From assembly GCF_017355185.1 (NCBI RefSeq), contig NZ_JADILJ010000001.1, forward strand, positions 1 to 64,000: a DNA stretch of 64,000 nucleotides. Direction: 5' to 3'. A model generated the notes under the pieces. That model worked only from the letters and a program-made list of their open reading frames with translations. It had not been told where the DNA came from and did not search any database. The DNA is from Rathayibacter sp. SD072 (GTDB lineage Bacteria; Actinomycetota; Actinomycetes; Actinomycetales; Microbacteriaceae). Positions 27,024 to 36,073 of this stretch are shown here, one piece after another. Both the position numbers and the translations under genes were made by a program. Within the stretch, counting starts at the first letter, position 1. Each line of letters opens with the position of its first letter.

Positions 27024-29800
27024 GGTTCACCGTGAACGGGCAGGCCGTCGACGCGGATCCGCGCCCCGGCCAGGTCCTGCGAACTCTGCTGCGCGACCAC
27101 GAGCACTTCGAGGTGAAGAAGGGCTGCGACGCGGGCGACTGCGGGGCGTGCTCGGTGCTCGTCGACGGCACGCCGTTCCACTCCTGCCTCTACCCCGCGC
27201 ACCGCGTCGAAGGGCGCTCGGTCACGACCGCCGCGGGTCTCGGGACCCCGGAGCAGCCGAGCCCGGTGCAGCAGGCGTTCGTCGACTCAGGAGCGTTCCA
27301 GTGCGGCTTCTGCACGGCCGGCATGGTCGTCACGGCGACCGCGATCGAGGGCGCCGACCCCGTCGACGTGCCTCACCTGATGAAGGGCAACCTCTGCCGG
27401 TGCACGGGCTACCGCGCGATCGGCGAGGCCATCGCCTCCTGCGATCACGAGCACCCGAGCGGCCTCACGCCCGTGCGCCGCACCGGGCGCACCACTGCGG
27501 AGGAGTCGAGGGTCGGCCGCTCGCTCGGCGCTCCCGCCGGCCGCCGCATCGTCGCCGGGCAGGAGCCGTACACCCTCGACGTCGCGGTGCCCGGCGTCCT
27601 GCACCTCAAGGTGCTGCAGAGCCCGCACGCCCACGCGCGGATCGTCTCGATGGACACGCGGGCGGCGCGCGAGCTGCCCGGCGTCGTGGCCGTGCTCACC
27701 GCGGACGACGTGCCCGACGTCCTCTACTCCACCGCCCGGCACGAGTCGCGACTCGACGACCCCGACGACACCCGGATGCTCGACACCGTGGTCCGCTTCC
27801 GCGGGCAGCGCGTCGCCGTGGTCGTGGCCGAGTCCGTCGCGCAGGCCGAGATCGCCTGCCGCGCCATCGAGGTGGAGTACGAGGTGCTGCCGGCCGTCTT
27901 CGATCCCGAGGAGGCCCGCGCGCCCGGAGCGCCCCTCCTGCACGGCGAGAAGGACCCGATCGCGTCGCGCATCGCGAAGCCGGAGTCGAACGTCGTCGCC
28001 GAGCTCCACGGCGAGCACGGCGACGTCGAGGCGGGCTTCGCCGAGGCCGACGTCGTGGTGGGCGGGCGCTGGAGCACGTCCCGCGTCGCGCACACGGCGC
28101 TCGAGACGCACGGCACGATCGGCTGGCTCGAGGGCGACGAGCTGGTGCTGCGGACGTCGACCCAGGTGCCGTTCCTGGTGCGCGACGAGATCGCGCGGCT
28201 GTTCGACCGCGAACCGGCGAGCGTGCGCGTGTTCACCGCCCGCGTCGGCGGAGGCTTCGGCGGCAAGCAGGAGATCCTGACCGAGGACGTGGTCGCCCTC
28301 GCGGTCCTCGCGACCGGGCGCCCGGTGCAGTTCGAGTTCACCCGGTCGGACGAGTTCACGATGGCTCCCTGCCGCCACCCGATGCGGGTGGACGTGCGCC
28401 TCGGCGCCCGCCGCGACGGCTCGCTCACCGCGATGAGCGTGGACGTGCTCTCGGACACCGGCGCTTACGGCAACCACGGACCCGGAGTGATGTTCCACGG
28501 CACGTCGGAGTCCGTCGCCGTCTACAATGCGCCGAGCAAGCGCGTGGACGCGCAGGCGGTCTACACGAACAACCTGCCGTCCGGCGCCTTCCGCGGCTAC
28601 GGCCTGGGCCAGGTGATCTTCGGCATCGAGTCGGCGATGGACGAGCTCGCGCGCGAGCTCGGCATCGACCCGTTCGAGCTGCGGCGGATCAACGCGGTGC
28701 GCCCCGGCGACCCGCTCGTCGTCACGCACGTCGAGGGCGACGACATCGGCTTCGCCTCGTACGGGCTCGACCAGTGCCTGGATCTCACCGAGCAGGCGCT
28801 CGCGCGGGGGAACGGGATCGTCGCGCCGTCGGGACCCGACTGGCGGACCGGCGAGGGCATGGCGGTCGCGATGATCGCCACGATCCCTCCGCGGGGGCAC
28901 TTCTCGGAGGCGACCGTCACGGTCGACGCCGAGGGGATGCTGACGATCGGAGTCGGCACGGCCGAGTTCGGCAACGGCACCACGACTGTGCACACGCAGC
29001 TCGTGGCGAGCGCGTTCGGAGCGTCGGCCGACCGGGTGCGGATCCACCAGTCCGACACGGCGGCCGCCCGGTACGACACGGGCGCGTTCGGCAGCGCCGG
29101 CACGGTGGTGGCGGGCAAGGCCGTGTACTCGGCGGCCGTCAGGCTGCTCGCCGACCTGCGCTCGCTGGCCAAGCGCCTGACCGGTCACGACGACTTCGAG
29201 CCCGACGACTCCGGACTCGTCGCGCCCGACGGCACGCGGGTGGGCTTCGACGATCTGGTGCGCGCCGCCGGTGGCCCGATCACGGCGACGGGCACCGAGG
29301 ACGGGGCGAAGCGCTCGCTCGCCTTCAACGTGCACGGCTTCCGGGTCGCCGTGCACGTGCCGACCGGCGAGGTGCGGATCCTGCAGTCGGTGCAGTCGGC
29401 CGACGCGGGCTACGTGCTGAACCCGGACCAGTGCCGCGGCCAGGTCGAGGGGGGAACGGCGCAGGCGATCGGCTCGGCGCTGTACGAGGAGGTGCTCCTC
29501 GACGGCGCGGGCACCGTCACGACCGCGATCCTGCGGAACTACCACATCCCGCAGATGGCGGACGTGCCGGTAACCGAGGTCCACTTCGCCGACACCGCCG
29601 ACGAGCTCGGGCCGTTCGGGGCGAAGTCGATGAGCGAGGCGCCGTACAACCCGGTGGCCCCGGCGCTCGCGAACGCGGTGCGCGACGCGGTCGGCGTGCG
29701 GCCGTACGCACTGCCGGTGTCGCGCGACCGCGTGTGGCGGATGCTGCACCCGGACGCGGCGCCGATCCGCACGGTCGACGCGGAGGCGCCGCAGGGCTGA
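27020..29800 (+). CDS. Xanthine dehydrogenase, fused [2Fe-2S] and molybdopterin subunit
   Basis: The 926-residue protein joins the small iron-sulfur subunit to the large molybdenum subunit. Cluster II ligands are Cys36, 41, 44, 56 (KKGCDAGDCGACSVLVDG). Cluster I ligands are Cys95, 98, 126, 128 (QCGFC, CRCTGY). The Mo domain begins near residue 165, shows VGGGFGGKQE and ends with the catalytic-base glutamate in GAKSMSEAPYNPV (Glu873). It oxidises hypoxanthine and xanthine to urate. Context (Moco genes, xdhC, uricase) supports xanthine as substrate over aldehydes or CO. Confidence 0.93.
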   Translation: MRFTVNGQAVDADPRPGQVLRTLLRDHEHFEVKKGCDAGDCGACSVLVDGTPFHSCLYPAHRVEGRSVTTAAGLGTPEQPSPVQQAFVDSGAFQCGFCTAGMVVTATAIEGADPVDVPHLMKGNLCRCTGYRAIGEAIASCDHEHPSGLTPVRRTGRTTAEESRVGRSLGAPAGRRIVAGQEPYTLDVAVPGVLHLKVLQSPHAHARIVSMDTRAARELPGVVAVLTADDVPDVLYSTARHESRLDDPDDTRMLDTVVRFRGQRVAVVVAESVAQAEIACRAIEVEYEVLPAVFDPEEARAPGAPLLHGEKDPIASRIAKPESNVVAELHGEHGDVEAGFAEADVVVGGRWSTSRVAHTALETHGTIGWLEGDELVLRTSTQVPFLVRDEIARLFDREPASVRVFTARVGGGFGGKQEILTEDVVALAVLATGRPVQFEFTRSDEFTMAPCRHPMRVDVRLGARRDGSLTAMSVDVLSDTGAYGNHGPGVMFHGTSESVAVYNAPSKRVDAQAVYTNNLPSGAFRGYGLGQVIFGIESAMDELARELGIDPFELRRINAVRPGDPLVVTHVEGDDIGFASYGLDQCLDLTEQALARGNGIVAPSGPDWRTGEGMAVAMIATIPPRGHFSEATVTVDAEGMLTIGVGTAEFGNGTTTVHTQLVASAFGASADRVRIHQSDTAAARYDTGAFGSAGTVVAGKAVYSAAVRLLADLRSLAKRLTGHDDFEPDDSGLVAPDGTRVGFDDLVRAAGGPITATGTEDGAKRSLAFNVHGFRVAVHVPTGEVRILQSVQSADAGYVLNPDQCRGQVEGGTAQAIGSALYEEVLLDGAGTVTTAILRNYHIPQMADVPVTEVHFADTADELGPFGAKSMSEAPYNPVAPALANAVRDAVGVRPYALPVSRDRVWRMLHPDAAPIRTVDAEAPQG

Positions 29801-29991
29801 CCTCTCCCCTTGTGGCCGTCACGATGGTGGCGGTGCACCACTCCTGACCATCGTCGAGCGCGGGATCTCCAGGCAGGAGACGCCGGGGACGTCGGGGTGC
29901 CCGGACGGGCCTCGGAAGTGAGGCTCCGTGGCGCGACCGCGCGATTGTCGCTCCGATCACCGCACTCAGCCTCAGTTCTGCAGGCCGAGCG

Positions 29992-30066
29992 GTCCGCAAC
30001 CGAGGTCAGGAGCTGCTCGGACGGCTCCAACGGATCCCGTGAGCCCTCCTGACCTCGGTTGCGGAC
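29992..30066. repeat. 21-bp perfect inverted repeat
   Basis: Arms at 29992-30012 and 30046-30066 are exact reverse complements (left arm begins gtccgcaaccgaggtca), with a 33-nt spacer. A perfect 21-bp stem is far longer than needed for termination. It may be a REP-like element, a strong bidirectional terminator or the remains of a small mobile element. There is no coding sequence inside. Confidence 0.75.
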
Positions 30067-30127
30067 AGGACGACGGGTCAGACCGGAGGCTGTCCCGCGC
30101 GGGAGGACCCGACGGCGGCAAACCGCG

Positions 30128-30213
30128 GGTCGAGTAGCCCCGGACAGGCGTACCGAGACCCGCACATACCGATCTCGATGCGCCCGTGACGCGGGCAGCT
30201 CGACCAGCAGGGA
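30128..30213. repeat. Pair of dispersed palindromic elements in opposite orientation
   Basis: At 30128-30163, gtcgagtagcccc...ggcgtaccgagacc reads, on the minus strand, like the plus-strand element at 30171-30213 (gatctcgatgcgcccg...ctcgaccagc). Both share the pattern seen at 12421-12487. The paired, inverted arrangement recalls REP/BIME elements. Confidence 0.5.
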
Positions 30214-30218
30214 GGGCC

Positions 30219-31616
30219 TCAGACGCGCGAGGCGAGCTCCGCGCTCGCGCGGGCGACCTCGCGGGCGATCGCGTCCTCGTCCGCATTCACGAGGCGCCCC
30301 GCCGAGACCGTCGGGCGGCCGTTCACCAGCAGCAGCGTCAGCGGCGGCTGCGAGCCGAGCGCGAGGGCGGCGACCGGGTCCGCGATGCCCGCGTGCTCGA
30401 TCCCGTCGACCCGCCACAGCGCCAGATCGGCGAGCTTGCCGACCTCGATCGAGCCGATCTCGTCCTGCCGGCCGAGCACGCGCGCGCCTCCGATCGTCGC
30501 GACGGAGAGCGCCTGGCGGGCGCTCATCCGATCCGCCCCGGCGCGCAGCCGGTTCATCAGCACGGCCTCACGGATCTCGATGCCGAGCTGACCCGACTCG
30601 TTGGACGCGGCACCGTCGACGCCGAGCCCCACCGGCACCCCCGCTGCCAGCAGCTGCGACACCGGCGCGATCCCCGCTGCGAGCCGGCCGTTCGAGGACG
30701 GGCAGTGCGCGACTCCGGTGCCGGTCGCCGCGAACTTCGCGATCGCGTCGTCGTCGAGGTGCACGCAGTGCGCCATCCACACGTCGTCGCCGAGCCAGCC
30801 GAGCGACTCGAGGTAGTCGGTGGGAGACATGCCGAAGGCCTCACGCGTGTACGCGTCCTCCTCGATCGTCTCGGAGCCGTGGGTGTGCAGCCGCACGCCC
30901 AGCTGCCGCGCCAGGACCGCGGACTCGCGGAGCAGATCCGGGGTCACCGAGAAGGGTGAGCAGGGGGCGATGGCGACGCGCACCATCGACTCGAAGGAGG
31001 CGTCGTGGTAGCGCTCGACGGCCGCCCCGCTCGCCTCGAGGGCCGCCGCGGTCGTCTCCACGGCGAAGTCCGGCGGCAGCCCGCCCTGGGACTCGCCGAG
31101 ATCCATCGAGCCGCGGGTCGCGTGCAGCCGCACCCCGAGGGTGGAGGCCGCATCGACGATGCCGCCGACGATGTCGCCGGAGCCCCGCGGGAAGACGTAG
31201 TGGTGGTCGCCGACGGTCGTGCAGCCGGAGCGGGCGAGCACTCCCATCGCGCCGAGCGAGGCGGAGCGCGTGAGGTCGGCGTCGATCCGCGACCACGCCG
31301 GGTAGAGCGCCACCAGCCAGTCGAAGAGGATCGAGTCCTGCGCCCAGCCGCGGGTCAGCCACTGGTAGAGGTGATGGTGGGTGTTGATCAGACCGGGGGT
31401 GAGCAGGTGGCCGCGGCCGTCGACGCGGGTGATCGAGACGGGCTCCGCGGCGGGGAGCCCGGTCGGGGCGCGGCCCTCGGTCGCCCACGCGGGCGCCTCC
31501 CCCGCTCCGACGGCGACGATGCGCGAGCCGTCGACGACGACGTGACCGCTGGGGTGCTCGGTGCCGAGCGCGTCGACGGTCGCGACGTGGGCTCCGGTGA
31601 TGATGTGGCGCTGCAT
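30219..31616 (-). CDS. 8-oxoguanine deaminase-like amidohydrolase (TrzA/AtzA family)
   Basis: The 465-residue amidohydrolase has the metal-binding HHH start (TPGLINTHHHLYQWLTRGW), a central HTHGSE, HCVHLDDD and the late VDGAASNES aspartate block. These match the TrzA/AtzA group that includes bacterial 8-oxoguanine deaminases, which turn 8-oxoguanine into urate. The xdh and uricase context agrees. Guanine deaminase activity proper is more likely from the gene at 38536. A GlnR-like box lies 23 nt upstream. Confidence 0.82.
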   Translation of the reverse strand: MQRHIITGAHVATVDALGTEHPSGHVVVDGSRIVAVGAGEAPAWATEGRAPTGLPAAEPVSITRVDGRGHLLTPGLINTHHHLYQWLTRGWAQDSILFDWLVALYPAWSRIDADLTRSASLGAMGVLARSGCTTVGDHHYVFPRGSGDIVGGIVDAASTLGVRLHATRGSMDLGESQGGLPPDFAVETTAAALEASGAAVERYHDASFESMVRVAIAPCSPFSVTPDLLRESAVLARQLGVRLHTHGSETIEEDAYTREAFGMSPTDYLESLGWLGDDVWMAHCVHLDDDAIAKFAATGTGVAHCPSSNGRLAAGIAPVSQLLAAGVPVGLGVDGAASNESGQLGIEIREAVLMNRLRAGADRMSARQALSVATIGGARVLGRQDEIGSIEVGKLADLALWRVDGIEHAGIADPVAALALGSQPPLTLLLVNGRPTVSAGRLVNADEDAIAREVARASAELASRV

Positions 31617-31638
31617 CCCCCGAGCATGGCAGCGGAGT

Positions 31639-31654
31639 GTTTCCGAGCGGTAAA
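31639..31654 (-). promoter_or_regulatory. GlnR-like box upstream of 8-oxoguanine deaminase
   Basis: On the minus strand TTTAC, six bases, GAAAC (31654-31639) matches a gTnAC-n6-GAAAC half-site pair. It lies at the very edge of the lower-GC insert, so the catabolic promoter seems to have been kept when the insert arrived. Confidence 0.45.
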
Positions 31655-31673
31655 AACGGCCGACGGCCAGCGA

Positions 31674-34600
31674 CTACTGCCCGAACGCTCGCTCAGAGTG
31701 GATAGTCGCAATTCGCATCTGATTCACACTCACCCATTCAGCCAACCAAGTATTCGAGGCTGCATACACGAGACCGAGGATGTCCTCAGTCTCAATCTCG
31801 AGCAGAACTACGGGCTTCCCTTGTCGGCGCGAGGCTCGCATGGCAACTGTTCGCGAGTCCGTCAAATGAACATACTGACGCCGGCCTTTGGTGAGACCCG
31901 ACTGCGCCTCGAAGATCGAGGCAAGATTCTCGACTGGGGTCGCGTGATAGAGCTTCCCGGCTGGAGTTCGCTTCTCATAAATGATGCCAGTTGCGACAGA
32001 ATGTCCATAAGAAGCACGAATATCTAAATCATCCAACTCGAAGCGAGATTCACCCAGAGCGCCAGCGATCTGCATCAACTGCCTCGGTGAAACTGCATGC
32101 CCATCGGCCCTTAGAAGGTCAGTAAGATCTTCCACATGAATCCAGCCATCTCTCGACAGTGGCGCTAATGGGTCATGGCGAAGGCGGTAGGACATTGCCC
32201 TGCTAATTCGGCGGCGGTCTGCAACATCAAGCACACTATTCGACTTCCCGCTCGCTACACCCGTCATCTCAGCCCACGCTTGACTTAGTATTGCGCTTAG
32301 CTCAGCGACAACCCGAAAATCACTCCTACTTAAGGCGTCGAGGCACTTTCCCGCCCACTCTTTGGTCGCGACGGTTGCATCACTGCTGAAGATCAAGCGC
32401 ACAAACCTTGCAACAGCCGAAAGTTCGTACGTCACAAATGCCGAATCGTGGTCCACGGGCACCACACATCCAAGCGACTCAAGCTGGTTCAAATAGCCGG
32501 AGAAGATTTGTCGACGCGAACTCCAGTCGTCCGGCTCAAAAACGGGGTGGTCCTCGATCAGCTGCGCGAGTTCGTACCCTAGTGGTCGATAACCGGTTGC
32601 TTCGAGGTCAACCGCGACAACTCGGCCGTCAGCTTCAACAAGCCAATTCTGCGCGTGAGCATCCCTTCGTTCATAGCAGGGGTACGAGGCAATCGCGTCC
32701 CACCAGCGAGTGAAGAAGTCCGCGCGAACATCGTCGTTTAGTAGCTTACGCAGCCACCAACCGAATTCCTTAGTCCACAGCACTTTCCGCACGCCAGTGA
32801 TTGCTTGATCAGAGGGCATTCCATGAATGTAAGCTAGGAAACGGCTCGCCTTATTCAGCAACTCGATTTGACTGGCGCGCTCCTCGGTGTCGAGTTGCGC
32901 TGAAAGCGTCAGCCCATTCCTATAGCGACGAACTGAGACTACTTGCCCCACTGCTACTTCACTCATTCGCGCCATCGTCGCGTCGAGAGTGGTGACAGTC
33001 TCCGTAACCGCGAAGGAATCCTCGACACCCAATTCAGCGATCCACGCAGCCAGCCGTGCCGTTCGTGTTGCGTCCCTCTCGTGCGCAAGTTCGTTCATGA
33101 TCTTAAATACGAAGATCCGACCGTCAGCTCGATCTGAATCCATAAGCGAAGCTACGCCCCCGCTGCGGCCACCAAGTGTAACGCGCGCAAGATCATGACT
33201 TAGAATCGCCGACCGGGCCGCAATCTCATACAAGGCAACAAAATCTCCATTCCGCACCGCAAACGACAATTCCGCGTCAATATCGAGCAACGCGCCGGTC
33301 AACGCTCGATTTTTCTCTATTTCCTGAGCTAAAACAGTGAGTTTAGTGGCGGCGTGCCCGACATCCTCCGTTTGTGCAGTTAAGTATATGATTGCTTCCC
33401 GGCGAAGCCGAGAAGTCTTAAGAGGATTGTCCTCCAGTTGAGCCAGAACTAGCTGGTCTTCGGCGAGTGAAAGCTTGACCCGACTTCCCATCAGCGGAGC
33501 TTGGCGGCCTGCGCCTAACCTCAGGCGATTCGCCTGCTCGAGGTACGGCTTCGCGGTCGCGGCGTCAGTCCGATCATCGTTCGCGATGGAAGAGAGCAAG
33601 TCCGCGCACACATCACGAGCGACAAACGAAGCACCATCATTACTCGCGAGCACAGCATCGACAATCTTGATCCCGTGCCGGTAAAGAGCTCCTGGGAGTA
33701 GACCATTCCTGCCGCGCACGCTGAATGGAAAGCGAATGGATCTTACTTCAAGCTTACTGTGATGTTCACTGACGTCATCCGCGAGACCCCGGAGTAGAGA
33801 TTCGAGCATCGTGGCACGGAGACGATCCTCCGGCCGAGGACTGTCGAACCGCTGCGCCTTAGCTACTGCCGCCTGTGCGTTTTTGACGCAAGCGTCGGCA
33901 ACGCTATTTGCGCTCGTCTCCTGCGTCAGCCGCAACCAAATATCAGCGACATTCAAATACCAACTAGTGGCAGTTTTCTCGGGCAGGAACGCTACTTCAG
34001 TCGCATCCCTAGCATTTATCTTTCCAATGGCGCGGTGGAGCCAACTCACGTCGCCGTAGAAATCATAGATCCAGGTGCAGCCTTCGATGTAGTAGACCAA
34101 AGCATTTTTGCTTCCCTTCTCATGAGCACTCAAGAGGGCTTCGCAAGACCGGATGAGATCTTGCCTAGAGGGCGTTGAGAAGCGGGCTGCAAGGATTCCG
34201 GTCATTCCGAGCCTAGATGCAAAAGAACGATTGGTCTCGAGGCCGTTCATCTGGTCGTAGCTCACAACGTACTCTAGGTACATTCGAGCGAACGTGAGGA
34301 CGCGCGCGAAGAGCGTCCTTCTCTGGGAGGTCGCGTCGAATGCCGCATCAAAAGCAGCGAGCGCAGTACGCTCCCGAGCTTTATTGATAACGGTCGCAGC
34401 ACTAATCGATAGCGATCTCATATAGGGAGCTGCCTCACCCATGCGGCGCGAGAGGTGCTCTTCGTGGACAAGGCGTCCAACGAGCGGTATTGGTGGGTCC
34501 TGCGCCTGAAGGTCTTTCACAAGAGAAGCAAGCTTGTGACCCGTTATGTTCACATCGAGCCAGTCGGCAACGCACTCCGAACCTGACGTGGATGCCCACT

Positions 34601-34754
34601 CCCGAATTGAACCGCCAATGTCGACACCTAGGCGCTCGGCCAGTCTTTCAATTTCGGGAAAGTTCTCGTTGAAGGCAGCTTCTAAGCTGCGGATCAATTG
34701 TCGATTGTGCGACTGCTCAATGCGGGAAGCTATATCAAGCGGAGAAGGCGTCAT
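31674..34754 (-). CDS. Chimeric protein: helical N-terminus, kinase/APH-like domain and C-terminal Tpt1/KptA RNA 2'-phosphotransferase domain
   Basis: The 1026-residue protein is unlike its neighbours in composition. Residues 1-~520 are alpha-helical, repeat-like (TPR-type by eye) and unassigned. Residues ~525-835 look like a protein-kinase/aminoglycoside-kinase fold: RIFVFK (Lys551), a following Glu-bearing helix, RRDAHAQN (Asp698, Asn703; catalytic loop) and VDLE (Asp716; metal site). Residues ~848-1015 match Tpt1/KptA: YRLRHDP (Arg859, His860), FELDDLDIRASYGHS, LYHATP (His937) and GRRQYVHLT (Arg958/959). KptA removes RNA 2'-phosphates using NAD+ and can ADP-ribosylate RNA ends. The fusion suggests RNA repair or a conflict system. 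The substrate and the kinase activity are inference. Confidence 0.85.
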   Translation of the reverse strand: MTPSPLDIASRIEQSHNRQLIRSLEAAFNENFPEIERLAERLGVDIGGSIREWASTSGSECVADWLDVNITGHKLASLVKDLQAQDPPIPLVGRLVHEEHLSRRMGEAAPYMRSLSISAATVINKARERTALAAFDAAFDATSQRRTLFARVLTFARMYLEYVVSYDQMNGLETNRSFASRLGMTGILAARFSTPSRQDLIRSCEALLSAHEKGSKNALVYYIEGCTWIYDFYGDVSWLHRAIGKINARDATEVAFLPEKTATSWYLNVADIWLRLTQETSANSVADACVKNAQAAVAKAQRFDSPRPEDRLRATMLESLLRGLADDVSEHHSKLEVRSIRFPFSVRGRNGLLPGALYRHGIKIVDAVLASNDGASFVARDVCADLLSSIANDDRTDAATAKPYLEQANRLRLGAGRQAPLMGSRVKLSLAEDQLVLAQLEDNPLKTSRLRREAIIYLTAQTEDVGHAATKLTVLAQEIEKNRALTGALLDIDAELSFAVRNGDFVALYEIAARSAILSHDLARVTLGGRSGGVASLMDSDRADGRIFVFKIMNELAHERDATRTARLAAWIAELGVEDSFAVTETVTTLDATMARMSEVAVGQVVSVRRYRNGLTLSAQLDTEERASQIELLNKASRFLAYIHGMPSDQAITGVRKVLWTKEFGWWLRKLLNDDVRADFFTRWWDAIASYPCYERRDAHAQNWLVEADGRVVAVDLEATGYRPLGYELAQLIEDHPVFEPDDWSSRRQIFSGYLNQLESLGCVVPVDHDSAFVTYELSAVARFVRLIFSSDATVATKEWAGKCLDALSRSDFRVVAELSAILSQAWAEMTGVASGKSNSVLDVADRRRISRAMSYRLRHDPLAPLSRDGWIHVEDLTDLLRADGHAVSPRQLMQIAGALGESRFELDDLDIRASYGHSVATGIIYEKRTPAGKLYHATPVENLASIFEAQSGLTKGRRQYVHLTDSRTVAMRASRRQGKPVVLLEIETEDILGLVYAASNTWLAEWVSVNQMRIATIHSERAFGQ

Positions 34755-34874
34755 CGCAGGCTTTCCAGATCCGTAGCTGATCGAGTGGCGACCACAGGCG
34801 GCGCCCCCGTGGCGTAGTTTGACACCAGATTAGCGAAGGAGCAATCGGGTCACTGCTGAAATCAGAGAAACTAC

Positions 34875-35972
34875 TTATATGCTTGTTGCGTGGATGGGTC
34901 CCGCACCGCCGCGCAGCGGCGCTCCCGAGGCGCCCGCCCGCACGGCGAGCACCTCCGCGAGGATCGACACCGCGGTCTCCTCGGGCGTGGACGCTCCGAT
35001 GTCGAGTCCGATCGGCGAGTGCAGCCGCGCGAGCGCCTCCGGGGTCGTCCCCGCCTCGCGGAGCAGCGTCAGCCGCCGCTCGTGCGTGCGCCGCGAGCCC
35101 ATCGCCCCGACGTAGGCGACCGGGAGGGTGAGCGCGAGCTCGAGCAGCGGGACGTCGAACTTCTCGTCGTGCGTGAGCACGGCGAGCACCGTCCGCTCGT
35201 CGACCGCCGTCCGGGCGAGGTAGTCCGACGGCCACTCGACGACGACCTCGTCGGCCCCCGGGAAGCGCTCGGCCGTGGCGAACACGGGACGGGCATCGCA
35301 CACGGTCACGCGGTAGCCCAGCAGGGCTCCGGCGGCGCAGAGGGCGGCCGAGAAGTCGACCGCGCCGAAGACGATCAGGCGCGGCTTCTCGGCGCTCACG
35401 ACGAACGCGACCTCGAGCTCCACGCCCTGGCAGTCGATCTCGGTCGTCGCCGAGCGTCCCGAGCGCAGCCTCGACTCGCGCTCGGCGAGGATCCGCCGCA
35501 GGGTGTCGTCGTCGAGGGAGGGGCCGACGACGTCCTGGGCGCGCGTCGCGCCGGTCAGCACCAGGCCGACCAGCTCCTCGGGACCGCCGACGATCATCGC
35601 GAGCCCGGCGGGACGTCCGGCGCGCACCGCGCGCAGCTCCGCCAGGACGGCTCCCGATCCTGCGTCGACCGCGTGGCCGAAGACGCGCAGCTGTCCGCCG
35701 CAGGAGAGGCCGGCCGAGAAGGCCGCCTCGTCGTCGAAGCCGAAGTGGTCGGCCGCCGCGGCGCCCGTGCCGAGCACGTCCTGCGCGAGAGCGTAGGCCT
35801 GCGCCTCGACGCAGCCGCCCGAGATCGAGCCGATCGCCGCTCCGCCCGCGTCGACCGCCATCGACGAGCCGAGAGCCCGGGGCGCCGAGCCGAAGACGTG
35901 CGTGACGGTCACGACCGCGACCCGCTCGCCCGCCTCGACGCGCTGCAGGATCGGGACGGCGAGCTCGAGCAT
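34875..35972 (-). CDS. xdhC: XdhC/CoxI family xanthine dehydrogenase maturation factor
   Basis: XdhC binds Moco, supports its sulfuration and loads it into xanthine dehydrogenase. I chose the ATG giving MLELAVPILQ because it is preceded by GAGGAGG. A start 27 codons upstream lacks a site. The 365-residue protein has VTHVFGSAPRALGSSM, ISGGCVEAQ and CGGQLRVFGH in the XdhC_CoxI domain and a Rossmann-like C-terminal part (RLIVFGAVDFSAALC). The last ~8 codons (GPIHATSI) run into the lower-GC insert, so the original C-terminus may have been altered. Confidence 0.9.
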   Translation of the reverse strand: MLELAVPILQRVEAGERVAVVTVTHVFGSAPRALGSSMAVDAGGAAIGSISGGCVEAQAYALAQDVLGTGAAAADHFGFDDEAAFSAGLSCGGQLRVFGHAVDAGSGAVLAELRAVRAGRPAGLAMIVGGPEELVGLVLTGATRAQDVVGPSLDDDTLRRILAERESRLRSGRSATTEIDCQGVELEVAFVVSAEKPRLIVFGAVDFSAALCAAGALLGYRVTVCDARPVFATAERFPGADEVVVEWPSDYLARTAVDERTVLAVLTHDEKFDVPLLELALTLPVAYVGAMGSRRTHERRLTLLREAGTTPEALARLHSPIGLDIGASTPEETAVSILAEVLAVRAGASGAPLRGGAGPIHATSI

Positions 35973-36046
35973 GGCGGCCTCCTCGGGCAACGGGTGGGAG
36001 GCGGCGCTGCCGGGGCGCGGGGTCGGCCGGGAGGGCTCGTCCGCAC

Positions 36047-36065
36047 GAAACATGCCGAGTATAGG
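36047..36065 (+). promoter_or_regulatory. Candidate promoter/operator between xdhC and allantoinase
   Basis: A GAAAC half-site (36047-36051) is followed by TATAGG (36060-36065), a possible -10 for the allantoinase gene starting at 36074, which would give a very short leader. The partner half-site is not clear. Evidence is weak. Confidence 0.3.
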
Positions 36066-36073
36066 GTCGATCC

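Larger units (their letters stand above)
29801..30218. other. Intergenic region between xdh and deaminase, repeat-rich
   Basis: This 418-nt gap separates convergent genes and has no credible coding sequence. It holds a 21-bp perfect inverted repeat (29992-30066) and two head-to-head palindromic elements (30128-30213). The rest is GC-rich sequence without recognised features. Confidence 0.6.

Noticed and set aside
31640-34890. Insertion sequence or integrative element around the low-GC gene
   Set aside because: No transposase or integrase, no terminal inverted repeats and no clear target-site duplication could be found by eye. Only one gene is present.
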